In this document: positions 23,097 to 32,879 of the stretch, piece after piece
Numbering within the stretch: position 1 is the first letter of the stretch
Layout of the letters: each line of letters starts with the position of its first letter
Origin: Epiperipatus broadwayi
Lineage: Eukaryota; Onychophora; Udeonychophora; Euonychophora; Peripatidae
Direction: 5' to 3'
Length of the DNA stretch: 64,000 nt
Assembly (NCBI GenBank): GCA_028023455.1
Contig: JAQFVV010006309.1
Location: 638,511 to 702,510, forward strand
The notes under the pieces: model-generated
What the model saw: the letters and a program-made list of their open reading frames with translations, nothing else
What the model was told of the DNA's origin: nothing
Database searches by the model: none
Program-made: the position numbers and the translations under genes

Positions 23097-25784
23097 TCAT
23101 GGAGATGTTTTCTCTTCTACTGGCGTTTTGTTGGTCTCTTGATCATCGTATTTCTCTTCTACTGGTGTTTTGTTGGCTCCTTCAGTTTCTAGATTGTCAG
23201 ATTTCTCTTTGCTTTTGGGAATGCGCGGTGCTGCAGTACTTCCGGTTTGCACTAATTCTTCTCGACATCTACCATGATTTATATGCTTGCGCATTGTTTT
23301 TCCAGTTTCTGTCTCTACAAGTATTATTTGTTTTGACAGAATTTCTTTTATGAAGGCCTTCACCCAGTATTTCCTGATAACGTCTCTAACCCAGACTTTT
23401 TCTCCCTTGGAGTAAATAGTATCTCCAGTGTTGCTTTTGTAGTGTGTAGAGTTTTGTTCTGGGTGGATTAACAACAGTTTCGTGCGGAGTTTCCATCCAA
23501 AAATTAATTCTGCAGGAGATTTGCCTGTAACACATGGAGTACTATGTTGATATAATAAGGCAGAATGTAAGGTGTCTTGTATATTTGCAGTGCCTTCCTT
23601 CCATAAGGTTTGCTTCAAAGTTTGTACTGCCTTTTCTGCAATACCGTTGGACTCTGGGTGATAAGGGGGCGTGGCTAAGTGTTTAATTCCCCATTCTGTG
23701 AGAAACTCTTCAAATTTAGTGGATGTGAAACTGGTACCATTGTCAGACATGATTGTTTCAGGAATCCCATGGAAAGCAAAAATCTCTTTCAGTTTTGCGA
23801 TTGTTTCTTCAGTACTGGTGTTTTTTACTACTCTATATTCCATCCACTTTGAATAAATGTTGATCACTACCAAAAATATAAAGCCATGAAATGGTCCAGC
23901 ATGGTCAACGTGAATACGGCTCCATGCTCTTTCAGCTGCCGGCCAAGCAGCATATTTTTTCTCATGCATATTTGCATTTATTTGGCAACTTTTACATGAT
24001 TTCACATATTTCTCTATGTCAATATTAATTGCGGGCCACCATATGTGACTACGAGCCAGAGCTTTGGCCCGCACTATCCCAGGATGACCTTGATGAATTA
24101 AGTGAAGAATCTTATTCTGCCCACTGCTCAGTATCAACACTCTATCATCCATTAATATACATCCCTTGTTTATGAACAGTCTTTGTCTTACGTCCCATAA
24201 GGATTTATGTAGTGTCTTGGGCCGACTTTTTGGCCAGCCTTTGCTGATCCAATTACTTAAGTATTTATATCCATTGCCTGCCTTAGTCCAACTAGCTACC
24301 TTTTCACTATTTATTAATTTGTTGTTCCAATTATTGATGTAGTTAATAGTTTGGTCGTCTTTTTGTAGTTCAGCTTTAATGGGCATTCTTGACAGTGCAT
24401 CTCCGTGTTTAATGATCTTTCCTTTTTTGAAATTTAGATCAAAATCATAGCCTGATAACAGATTAACCCAACATAACATTCTAGGGCTTAGATGATCAGG
24501 GGCAGTTTTATTTTTTGCTAATAATCCTAGCAGCGGTTTATGATCGGTAAAGATTTTAAACTGTCGATCATACAAATATTGGTGAAATTTTTTTATCGCA
24601 AATATGATAGCCAGTGCCTCTTTATCTAGTTGACTATAATTTTGTTCAGCTTTTGTTAATGTTCTTGAAGTGTAGATGATTGGTCGCTTGCCATCAGCTA
24701 CTGTATGGCTTAAGACTGCCTCTACTCCAACTTCGGATGCATCTGTTGTCAATATCAATTCGAGGCTACTGTCGTAATGTACTAATAAGCTGTTTGATGT
24801 TAATAATTCTTTCGCGTCACAAAAAGCTTTTTCTTGGGCTTGATTCGAAAGCCATTTTTGGCTCTTTTTTAATAGATTGTATAGTGGTTTTGCTATGTGA
24901 GCTTTCCCCTTAAGAAAAACTTCAAAATAATTAAGAAGTCCTAGGAAAGCTTGAAGTTCTTTAACATTTATGGGTCTTCGGGTTTCCTTTACGGCTGCAA
25001 TTTTTTGAGGATCGGGTTTCTTTCCCTTTTTTGAGATTATGTGTCCCAGGAATTTTAATTCAGTTGCCATCCAGATACATTTGTCTGCATTTATTTTAGC
25101 TCTGAAACTACATAACTTGTTGCAAACTTTTAAAACTCGTTCATGTAATTCCTCTTCTGAATTGGCCACGACCAAAATATCATCAAAATATGGTGTTACC
25201 CCATCCATTTGCTGGAACAGCATGCCCATTTGGGCCTGGAAAATATTTTGTGCAACTGTAATTCCATAAGGCAATCTATTATACTTAAACAATCCCTTAT
25301 GTGTTGTAATAGTTAGCAATTCTGAGGTGCGTTCAGAAACTGGTATCTGGTGAAATGCGGTCTTTAAATCAATTTTAGCATAGTGACTTGCCTTTTGCAT
25401 ATTTGCCAGTATTTCCCTGACATTTGGTATAGGATACTGACTTTTAGTGAGGTTTTTATTTATTGTGATTCTATAATCTCCGCAAGTGCAGATCTGCCCA
25501 TTTGGCTTAGATATAACCACGATTGGAGTGGCCCATTCCGTTTTCATGACTGGCATTAATACACCTTTACTAACCAGCTTTATCAACTCTTGTTCCACCT
25601 TAGTTTGCAGAGCAAAAGAAATTTTTCTGGGTCTGCAGATAATGGGGGTCACACCACCTTGTAGCTCTATGTTTATAGGCGTCGTACTAATTTTTCCCTC
25701 ATCACTTTTAAATAATTCACAATATTTATTTCTCATTTCTTGCTCAATAGCAACTTTATTTATCACACATATCTCTATTCCCAA
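23097..25784 (-). CDS. pol: Gypsy pol: reverse transcriptase, RNase H, integrase
   Basis: This is the longest open frame in the window. Counting from its first residue, RT spans roughly 40-255 with CGDYRITIN (101-109), catalytic D139 in KIDLKTAF and YFDD (199-202). RNase H has D348 (TTDAS), E389 (LDKEAL) and D414 (FTDHK). Integrase has the zinc site H564/H567 with C597/C600, and the DDE triad D627, D681 (SDNG) and E717 (NGIAE). No chromodomain is evident. The frame begins at an in-frame leucine codon only because a TGA at 25851-25853 separates it from the protease frame, so it is not a natural start. PYGITVAQ replaces the usual PFGxxSAP, suggesting drift. The C-terminus ends with a duplicated NKTPVEEK. 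Confidence 0.93.
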   Translation of the reverse strand: MGIEICVINKVAIEQEMRNKYCELFKSDEGKISTTPINIELQGGVTPIICRPRKISFALQTKVEQELIKLVSKGVLMPVMKTEWATPIVVISKPNGQICTCGDYRITINKNLTKSQYPIPNVREILANMQKASHYAKIDLKTAFHQIPVSERTSELLTITTHKGLFKYNRLPYGITVAQNIFQAQMGMLFQQMDGVTPYFDDILVVANSEEELHERVLKVCNKLCSFRAKINADKCIWMATELKFLGHIISKKGKKPDPQKIAAVKETRRPINVKELQAFLGLLNYFEVFLKGKAHIAKPLYNLLKKSQKWLSNQAQEKAFCDAKELLTSNSLLVHYDSSLELILTTDASEVGVEAVLSHTVADGKRPIIYTSRTLTKAEQNYSQLDKEALAIIFAIKKFHQYLYDRQFKIFTDHKPLLGLLAKNKTAPDHLSPRMLCWVNLLSGYDFDLNFKKGKIIKHGDALSRMPIKAELQKDDQTINYINNWNNKLINSEKVASWTKAGNGYKYLSNWISKGWPKSRPKTLHKSLWDVRQRLFINKGCILMDDRVLILSSGQNKILHLIHQGHPGIVRAKALARSHIWWPAINIDIEKYVKSCKSCQINANMHEKKYAAWPAAERAWSRIHVDHAGPFHGFIFLVVINIYSKWMEYRVVKNTSTEETIAKLKEIFAFHGIPETIMSDNGTSFTSTKFEEFLTEWGIKHLATPPYHPESNGIAEKAVQTLKQTLWKEGTANIQDTLHSALLYQHSTPCVTGKSPAELIFGWKLRTKLLLIHPEQNSTHYKSNTGDTIYSKGEKVWVRDVIRKYWVKAFIKEILSKQIILVETETGKTMRKHINHGRCREELVQTGSTAAPRIPKSKEKSDNLETEGANKTPVEEKYDDQETNKTPVEEKTSP

Positions 25785-25853
25785 AGCATTGAACCATTCC
25801 CTACCTATAATAGGATTTGGACCGCCTTGTACTATATATAATGGTAGTGTTCA

Positions 25854-26390
25854 AACCTTACTATTTAATTCAATCTGAGCCATCACCTTCCCTAATATTT
25901 TCATACTATTTCTGCTAGCATCTTTTGCTCTTAAACTTGTCTTCATTAATAAAGGAGGGTTTTTTCGATTCTGCACTACTTTCTCCCAGTCTTCAAGTGT
26001 CATCATTGACATGCCTGCTCTCCTGTCAATTTCCATTTTTACTGGTGTCCTTAATAAATTAACTGTCAGCATAAACTGATTTCCGTATCCAATCTGTGTA
26101 TTGTAAATATCACACTTTTTTTTATTTTTGACTTTACAAATTGGCGAGCTGCCACGATCCTCTTCTCCTTTATTTCGACATACTTTCTGAAAATGCCCAA
26201 CTTTACCACAGGTCCTACAATGCTCCTTATTATATTTACACTTACGAGCCATGTGGCCTTTTTTCCCACAGCAATAACACACTATCTCATATGTTTTGCT
26301 CTTAATAGGTTGGGACTTATTTTCAGTTTTCTGAATATATGCATTACCATCATTTTTGTGGGTAAAATTTCTAAATTCTTCCCGAGTACT
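25854..26390 (-). pseudogene. gag-pro: Gypsy nucleocapsid zinc knuckles and protease, broken
   Basis: Two CCHC knuckles lie in tandem: CYCCGKKGHMARKC and CRTCGKVGHFQKVC. A retroviral-type protease follows in the same frame, but its DTG active site reads DRR (EIDRRAGMSMM). The aspartate is kept while the following Thr and Gly are lost, so proteolysis is unlikely. The frame ends at TGA 25851-25853, just before the segment ...IIGREW that closes a protease domain; this frame is the same as pol. The longest uninterrupted stretch is 25851-26282. Confidence 0.85.
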
Positions 26391-26896
26391 ATTTCATGGG
26401 CTACTCCCATTTTGGTTGCTTTGTTGTATGTTAATTCTCTTGATGCCAGTAACTGCTGCCTAAGCCTATCGTCTGACCTGCCCCAAAGTAATTGCTCAAG
26501 CAGATTATCCTCTAAGGCATCGCCATAACTGCAACTTTTAGCAAGTTCTCTTAGAGCTTGATCATAATCTCGTATACACTCTCCCTTGTTTTGCCTTCAG
26601 TTTCTGAAGTGTAGTCTTGTGACATGCTTCGAAGGTTGGGGACTGAAAAAATTATTTAATTTTCCCATAACTACATTGTATGGCAAATTCTCTGGCTCTT
26701 TGTGATCACAGAGTCTATTTGCTATTTCGATTACTTGTTACCTGGCATAACACAATAATGTGGCAACTTTAATGGGGTCGCTTGTTATGCCATTAATCAA
26801 AAACAGTTTCTCGATTCTCTTAAGGTAAATTGGCCAATCAAAAGGGTTATTAATGTTGACCTTGTTAATTGTTACCTGAGGCACTGATGTCATCAT
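26391..26896 (-). pseudogene. gag: Gypsy gag N-terminal part with stops
   Basis: Starting at ATG 26896 the reading is MMTSVPQVTINKVNINNPFD followed by a gypsy-type capsid pattern (YLKRIEKLF, KVATLL, LEDNLLEQLLWGRSDDRLRQ, LTYNKA). In-frame stops are TAA at 26738-26740 and TGA at 26597-26599. The zinc-knuckle region downstream is in another frame, so a frame change occurs near 26390. Some gypsy elements use a natural frameshift, but not usually before the zinc knuckles, so mutation is likelier. Confidence 0.8.
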
Positions 26897-27167
26897 TTTC
26901 TATTTTGCTTTTTTTTTTATAAAAAAAAATTTCTATTTCACTACAAGATAACTATTAAACACGCTTACTGGGACAAACTTCTATTAATAATACGCTTACT
27001 AAAACAATTTTTCCGACTACTAATTCGATATTCACCCGGACTTCGATTCTCAATTTCCTTGTAGCTTTTTCTACATTATACAATTCAATTCGAATCCACT
27101 ACTGTTTCTAAATTGCACCAGATTTTTCTATTGGAACGTATCCTGTCGATTAACTGTGCCAATTTTC
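26897..27167 (-). promoter_or_regulatory. Gypsy leader with primer-binding-site candidate
   Basis: This untranslated leader separates the 5' LTR from gag. TTGGCACAGTTAATCGACAG, read on the minus strand a few bases inside the LTR, begins with TGG complementary to a tRNA CCA end. I did not identify the tRNA. Confidence 0.6.
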
Positions 27168-27753
27168 TGCTGTGTACAGCCATTCACTCGGCTTAACAAT
27201 CAGGTAAATAGACAGCAGAAACCAAATGATTAAACAAATAGTTTAATAGAATTATCAGTCAGATAAATAATATTACACATATAGTTATAAGACAATGAAG
27301 TTTAACTTACGAACGCTGGCCATGTAGGCATACAAAAAAACCATAATATAGACTGGTGTGGCCTGCAAAGTTCCTAGGTCCACTTTTTAACCTTCAGTGG
27401 TGGAGTTCACTGGGGTTGTTCCGATGCTAAGTTAAAACTCTTGACTTTCGTGTACATTCAATGAGTTCCCCGCTGCAAGTGCGGCTTAGTTATTTTTTGT
27501 TCCTTCTTTTTTCTTGTTAAGGAATGTTTTAGAAGCCAATTAACTTTCAGCTATTGTCTACTTTTAGTAATCAGCACTTTTAATCTAGCTGCTTAATTAG
27601 TTTCTAATCTGGAGCGCTTATCTTTAATAGCGTGCCACATTTAATTACAAAATTCCTGTCTATTTTATTTAATAAAACTTATTTGAATTAAACATTAATT
27701 ATTATATACGTATAACTTATTTTAACAAAACATTATTATACACGTATATAGCA
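27168..27753 (-). repeat. 5' LTR of the gypsy element
   Basis: 586 bp, bounded by TGCTGTGTACA and CGTATATAGCA on the plus strand. It shares nearly the whole length with the LTR at 22425-23012. Confidence 0.95.
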
Positions 27754-27839
27754 CTCTCTGAATAACATTTACTGATCAGATGAGCTAGAGGATTCAAATA
27801 CTTGAACCCCCACACCTGTATTGATAGCTTAATATTTCT

Positions 27840-27940
27840 TTATTGTACCACCCTCGTGCATTCTCTACTGCATTACTCTTACACAAGATGGAAACTGGTT
27901 TCTATTTATTTTTAATACTTTGTGGAAGGATGAACAGTCA
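27840..27940 (+). repeat. Family C-related fragment
   Basis: It resembles the stretches at 1140-1215 and 1500-1570 (ACACAAG-TGGAAACTGGTTTCTA and ACTTTGTGGAAGGATG). The hammerhead-like core is absent. Confidence 0.5.
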
Positions 27941-28517
27941 TTGTACTGTAGATAGTGAGAGTAATTTATTTTACTGTGCGGGTGATTGGTAGGTTATAAT
28001 GGAGTTAAGAAAAGGGAGGCACTGATAAAAAACAATAACAAAAAAAAAATTGAAAATATATGCATTTTAATTTCATTATTTGGTCAATAAATTTATAAAT
28101 CTAAATAATGTTGCTAATATTTGTAATTACATAAAACATTTGACAATAAGACCGATTATCAGGTAGATAATTAAGAGCAAAACATTGATTAAGCCTCACT
28201 TCAAGATTATGATAGTATTAAATAGTGACTGTATATTCTATAAAGATCTATAGAATTAATGATAGGATTAAATAGCTTTTAAAAAAGAGAAAGATATAAG
28301 ATGTATATAGTAAGGAAGGGAGAAAGGAATTATTGAAAAAAGTGGGAGAAAAAAAGACAGCTATTTACTACGAAAATGATGAGAATTCATCAAACTGCAG
28401 ACATTCTGAAATATGAAAAGAATGAGAGATTTAAAGAGCGGTGAAACTTAGGGAATAACAATATGATTTTAAATTAATACACTGTACAAGCTTACACACA
28501 CCTGCACATATATATTG
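27941..28517. other. A-rich DNA, no feature recognised
   Basis: No supported coding or repeat structure. Confidence 0.45.
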
Positions 28518-29096
28518 TAATATATAAGGGATTCAAACTCAGACTTTCACACGACCCTCTGCTCTCCATGCCATCTCATATTGCTGACTCACCTGATCAT
28601 ATACATTTTGAAAAGATAAATAATCACCAATATATGTATTTCATGCTAAACCAGCAATCATCAATTGGGCCAGATTACTATCTCCACACATATATACAAT
28701 CAGTGCTCAGCTTTATATTAAGATAGCCAATCTTCATACTTTAATGGAGAGGCAACATGGGTAGGATGACAACCTTGGCACTAATGTGACTTTGAACGTT
28801 CAATCATCAGATTTTCAATGAAATGGATGGCTGAAAAGTTGTGGGTTGGAGTAGTTTGAAGCTTGTCCATTAAAGTATGAAGATTGGCTATCTTAAAATA
28901 AAGCTGAGCACTGATTGTATATATGTGTGGAGATAGTAATCTGGACCAACTAAGGATTGTTGGTTTAGCATGAAATACATATATTGGTGATTATTTATCA
29001 TTTCAACATGTGTATGATCAGGTGGGTCAGCAATATGAGATGGCATGGAGAGCTGAAGGTTGTGTGAAAGTCTAAATTCGAATCCATTATATATTA
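28518..29096. mobile_element. Family C foldback element, two arms
   Basis: Arms at about 28518-28745 and 28862-29096 are inverted copies, including GTGTATGATCAGGTGGGTCA near 29008 and its mirror near 28590. The spacer of about 115 bp holds the CATCAG-containing internal segment. Each arm has a hammerhead-like region, but both cores are mutated (TTGATGA on the minus strand near 28660, CTAAGGA on the plus strand near 28950). No clear target duplication is seen. Confidence 0.8.
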
Positions 29097-29909
29097 TATG
29101 ATTTTAAGTAAAATTTATTTAAAAATAGTCAGAAATTTGAATAAAATGGAGTTGAAAAGATAGCATTTGCTTTCAGAAAAAAAGTATGCACGGATATTTT
29201 TTTAAAAACACACACACAACTCATTAGTATCTTAAAATATGATAAATTTGATTTTATATGTATAATTATAATAAAAGAAATTAAAGATCTTTAATGATTG
29301 ATGCCATTAAAAGCAGCTGTTTAGTAAAAACTATGTAAAAAATTAATTAAAATAAAAAATTTATTGCTATATATTTTAAGATATTTTTAAAAACAATTAT
29401 CGTTAATAATGTAGCAAAGTTTTCTCACTCCTCCCTCTTTCTCTCTCCTCCCAACCTCTCTCTCTCTCTCTATCAGTATATATGTATTTAACGGAAATTA
29501 CATTCTAGTTAACAATTAAAAATAGCAAGCGTCTAATTTATTGATCAGGAGTTCATAAGACGTTCAAGCATTGAAAATTGTCAGAACAAGTTCAAGTCCC
29601 ACAGATTTTGAGTTCTAGAAACTGTCCCTCTACCACTGATAGCAAACCTTGCAGTGCATTACACCTTTCCAATATGAATATAGAACATGCAATAAATAAA
29701 ATAAGTAATCCAATGTTTTTAATTGCTTAAAAATTCATAAGGGTTCGAACTATTAGAAGTGACTGAGCTGATCCCTGTCCATGTACCTTGAACTCGAGAG
29801 TCTCCTAATCTACCATTGCACCAACCATGATGTTATGGAAAAACTCAAAGCATAAATCATGACTTCAGAATCATCACTTTTGCTACATAGAAAGTATTAC
29901 TTTTCAAGT
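29097..29909. other. AT-rich DNA with a (TC)n tract
   Basis: A pyrimidine tract ending in (TC)n lies at 29428-29472. No coding similarity seen. Confidence 0.6.
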
Positions 29910-30025
29910 AGTAATTCAGTACAAAACAAAGCAAAACTCTCCATATAGTAGTGCCATCTTGTGCTAACAAGAATCAATGGATGCCAGAATGTTTGTGCAT
30001 AAAATCCCTATCTAGTGCTTTACTC

Positions 30026-30084
30026 ATCTAATATCCCCAGACTAGTTTCTGGCTTGTGGCCTTCATCAGCGAGGAGCCTTGGAT
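30026..30084 (-). ncRNA. Type I hammerhead ribozyme candidate (family D)
   Basis: The core is a canonical CTGATGA with stem II GGC-CACAA-GCC and GAAAC-TA-GTC. Stem I keeps TCCTCG/TGGGGA (one G-U pair next to the core) and ATCCAA opposite TTAGAT (one mismatch). Confidence 0.7.
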
Positions 30085-30442
30085 CTGAGAACACTGCACC
30101 TAGATCTTAGGATCTAATGCAACCCTCCAGCACCCACCTTTTAACTCTATTTAACTACAAAACTATGAGAATGAAATTGAAAACACAATTAATATTTTCA
30201 ATCAAAGCTCAATAGCTTATATAGTCATATGGGTCTGAACTCAATTTAACACCCATACATTTTAGTGTCTTTGGCTCTTTAACAACCATAGCCACCACTA
30301 TCCTATTAGGCTATTGAGCTTGGATTGAAAATATTAATTGTGTTTTCCAATTTCATTCTCATAGTTTTGTAGTTAAATGAAGTTAAAAGGTGGGTGCTGG
30401 AGGGTTGCATTAGATCCTAAGATCTAGCTGCAGTGCTCTCAG

Positions 30443-30501
30443 ATCCAAGGCTCCTCACTGATGAAGGCCACAAGCCAGAAACTAGTCTGGGGATATTGGA
30501 T
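30443..30501 (+). ncRNA. Type I hammerhead ribozyme candidate (family D), best copy
   Basis: This copy has the canonical core CTGATGA (30458-30464). Stem I is ATCCAA/TTGGAT plus TCCTCA/TGGGGA with an internal loop (GGC opposite TA). Stem II is GGC-CACAA-GCC, and GAAAC-TA-GTC supplies stem III and the GUC triplet, with predicted cleavage after C30487. The internal loop in stem I and loop II could make the tertiary contact that speeds natural hammerheads. The only oddity is an A-A mismatch at the base of stem II, present in every copy. Confidence 0.8.
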
Positions 30502-30871
30502 GAGTAGGCACTAGAGAGGGATTTTATGCACAAGCCTTCTGGCATCCATTGATTCTTGTTAGCACAAGATGACACTACTATATGGAGAGTTTTGCTTTGT
30601 TTTGAATTGTTTAATAACAATTATGTGCTAGTATGAGATAATGATCATGTGATGTTTAGTGGTTTAGTAATTCAGTACTAATTATATATATATTATTAAT
30701 TTTTATTTCAAGATTTGAAATTTTATCATATACAATTACATGAGAATATTTTAAACAAAGATCACAAGTAGTTTGAAATTATAATTAAATTTAACATCCT
30801 GGCGATGATATATATATATATATATATGAAATAGACTCAGTGCATATCGCTGGTTGAAAATTCAAATATAA

Positions 30872-31034
30872 AATGTCAAATTACACCTCACACCACTCTC
30901 CAACATTGGTTTTTCAGCAATGCTGCCTTACAAATAAAGATAAGATCTGTTTGAAATTCAGAATTTATCTTTATTTGCAAAATAGCATTGCTAAAAAAAA
31001 CTATCTGGGGGGGGGGGGAGGATGATTTGACATT
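30872..31034. mobile_element. Short MITE-like palindrome
   Basis: AATGTCAAAT at the left and ATTTGACATT at the right start arms of about 70 bp that mirror each other. A G run (about 31007-31018) sits in the right arm. TA bases flank it, but in AT-rich DNA this is weak evidence for a TA target duplication. Confidence 0.65.
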
Positions 31035-32438
31035 ATATAGATATGATATAATGTTAAACAATCATAAAAGCTGTGACAGTAAATAGTACACACTCCTACC
31101 TCAGTACATGACAATATTGTAATACGAACATGAAATTACTTTCCCATTGGTCCTCTTTTGATATAAAGAAGATTGTCCACAATATTTATGAAAGAGAGTA
31201 GAGCATGAAACTTAATCAATCTAATTGTTTGTATTGTTTTTCTAAGCTCAAACAGATTTTTATTAGCAAATTTCTTCTAATTTTTTAATTTTAATTTTGT
31301 AATTAACATTAAATAATCTTATATGCAATAAAGTACTTTCTAACATGAATATATATAATGTTAAACACAACTATTTATGCATATCACACATAAAATAGGT
31401 TACTATTAAATTGAAGATATTTGTTTGCTTTGCACAAAACACAAAATTTGAATGTTGTCCAAATAAAACTTGTGAAATTTTTTATAGTCATAATAAGTTT
31501 ACAGCATTCAAGCTACTATCCAATTATTGGTTATTAAATGGATATCTTATTATTTTTAGTTTAAGAATAAAACAAGGAAGGAAAGCTTAACCAATTAACA
31601 AACAGAAATCGCAAAAGTGAGTTATAGTATATCTTATTCACTATTGGATAGTTGTTAGGGTGGCTTTTATTATTCACTTTATTACTATTGAAATGCTTAA
31701 TCAAAAGATTTGAGTCTACAACAGTTGAAACTTATAAACAAAAGCTTTATTTGACCTTGACAGTATTTAACTGGAATCAAAAGATGATATTATTTACATT
31801 AGCTTAATGTATTGCTTCTTATTTCATAAGTTCAATTTTATTTCAATGTTTTATTTTTGTTAATTTTTTATTATTATTAAACAATTGCTGGAAATTCTGT
31901 GATTATTAATTAAACAAAAGTAACACAAGGACTTATATAAAAGAATGCATTCAATTATGTAATTTATTACAATAGGCCTATGATGTTCACAATGTTTTGT
32001 TCTGAATGAATAACAAAGATTAGCAGACAGGATAAATACTATATATAACATAATATATATGCATTTATAGAAATATATATAGCACAGATACTTTTAAATA
32101 TGTATATATAATACAATTCACTAAAAATTGTAATACGTTTACACATTGAGATTGTCAATAGCAATTATTAGAAAAGTAGATCAATGCAATTATGAAAAAC
32201 ATAATGTAGTAATAAATTGAGAGACTAAATATATATGCATTAAAGTGAAATAACTCCAATAAACAAATTTTTGTTCATTCTTTCACTAGAGTTATTTTAC
32301 TTCAGTTTGCTTTTTATTAAAAAAAAAAAAAAAGAATATTTTTTACAATAATTAATTGGGGATAAACAACTTTTGAATAAAATCAAAGCAACTGGTCAAG
32401 ACATTAATTAACAAGTGTAAATTAATTTGAAAATCTTT
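31035..32438. other. AT-rich DNA, no feature recognised
   Basis: No coding similarity or repeat boundary seen. Confidence 0.5.
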
Positions 32439-32450
32439 TGAACAGATACT

Positions 32451-32517
32451 AACCTGTTTTCAATGGCTTTAAAATTCGCAATACTCAAGCATATTTTAAA
32501 GCCATTGAAAACAGGTT
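32451..32517. repeat. Perfect 24-bp inverted duplication within a TIR
   Basis: Bases 32451-32474 and 32494-32517 are exact reverse complements, with a 19-nt spacer that itself repeats the next TIR segment. This looks like a template-switch event during replication or repair. Confidence 0.9.
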
Positions 32518-32541
32518 AAAATTCGCAATAATCAAGCATAT

Positions 32542-32658
32542 GTCAAGCGTTGTTAGACGACAGGTCATCGCACCCGCCTTGCAAGCAAGTAGTTGGTTGT
32601 AGATGGGTGTGGGTTCGCGTCCCGGCCGATGCTATGACATATGAAAAAAAAAAAAAAA
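32542..32658 (+). mobile_element. tRNA-derived SINE (family A)
   Basis: It has a TTAGACGACAGGTCATCGC A-box region, CTTGCAA, B box GGTTCGCGTCC, the ending GATGCTATGACATATG and about 16 A. The 9-bp target duplication CAAGCATAT is at 32533-32541 and 32661-32669, within the host element's inverted repeat. Confidence 0.88.
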
Positions 32659-32879
32659 ACCAAGCATATTTTGCTGATATAGGGATCTTCCAAACCATGA
32701 CACAAGATAGCGACTTTTATAAAGATAACAGCGGCCGTCTTATCTTTAACCTAAATGTCTTATCTTTATAAAAGTCGCTATATTGTGGCTGGTTTGTAAG
32801 ACCCCTCTATCGCCAAACTATGCTTGATTATTGCGAATTTTAAAGCGTATTGAATACAGGTTAGTGCCTGTTCAGACTA

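Larger units (their letters stand above)
22425..27753 (-). mobile_element. Ty3/gypsy LTR retrotransposon, complete but defective
   Basis: The element is 5,329 bp with two LTRs, TGCT...AGCA termini and a perfect 5-bp target duplication CTCTC (22420-22424, 27754-27758). On the minus strand the order is LTR, a TGGCACAG-containing primer-binding-site candidate at 27156-27163, gag, protease, reverse transcriptase, RNase H, integrase, a purine tract GTGGTGGAGG (23013-23022) and LTR. The domain order with integrase after RNase H defines Ty3/gypsy. The RT sequence is like Mag/K02A2.6-type elements. By eye the LTRs differ at about 22 of 586 positions plus small indels (about 4%), so insertion is not very recent. 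Stops, a frame change and a lost protease motif make it non-autonomous now. Confidence 0.95.
29923..30665. mobile_element. Family D foldback element (D2)
   Basis: A perfect 13-bp target duplication AGTAATTCAGTAC lies at 29910-29922 and 30666-30678. Arms of about 280 bp (29923-30215 and 30308-30600) are inverted copies; a 95-bp unique centre separates them. A one-sided tail ending ATCATGTGATGTTTAGTGG follows the right arm, which gives the element polarity. A hammerhead motif lies in each arm, on opposite strands (30026-30084 minus, 30443-30501 plus). The transcript of either strand would fold into a very long hairpin containing one ribozyme in sense. Confidence 0.9.
32439..32874. mobile_element. 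TIR element split by a SINE
   Basis: Its left end (TGAACAGATACTAACCTGT) mirrors its right end near 32851-32874, and the mirror continues through TTTAAAATTCGCAATAATCAAGC. The interior shares GACTTTTATAAAGATAA and TTATCTTTAACCTAAAT with the element at 17.74-18.10 kb. A SINE sits at 32542-32658 and a 24-bp perfect inverted duplication of the TIR lies at 32451-32517. Confidence 0.75.

Noticed and set aside
23081-26528. Plus-strand open frames within the gypsy element
   Set aside because: They are antisense shadows of pol and gag, which have clear domain motifs on the minus strand.
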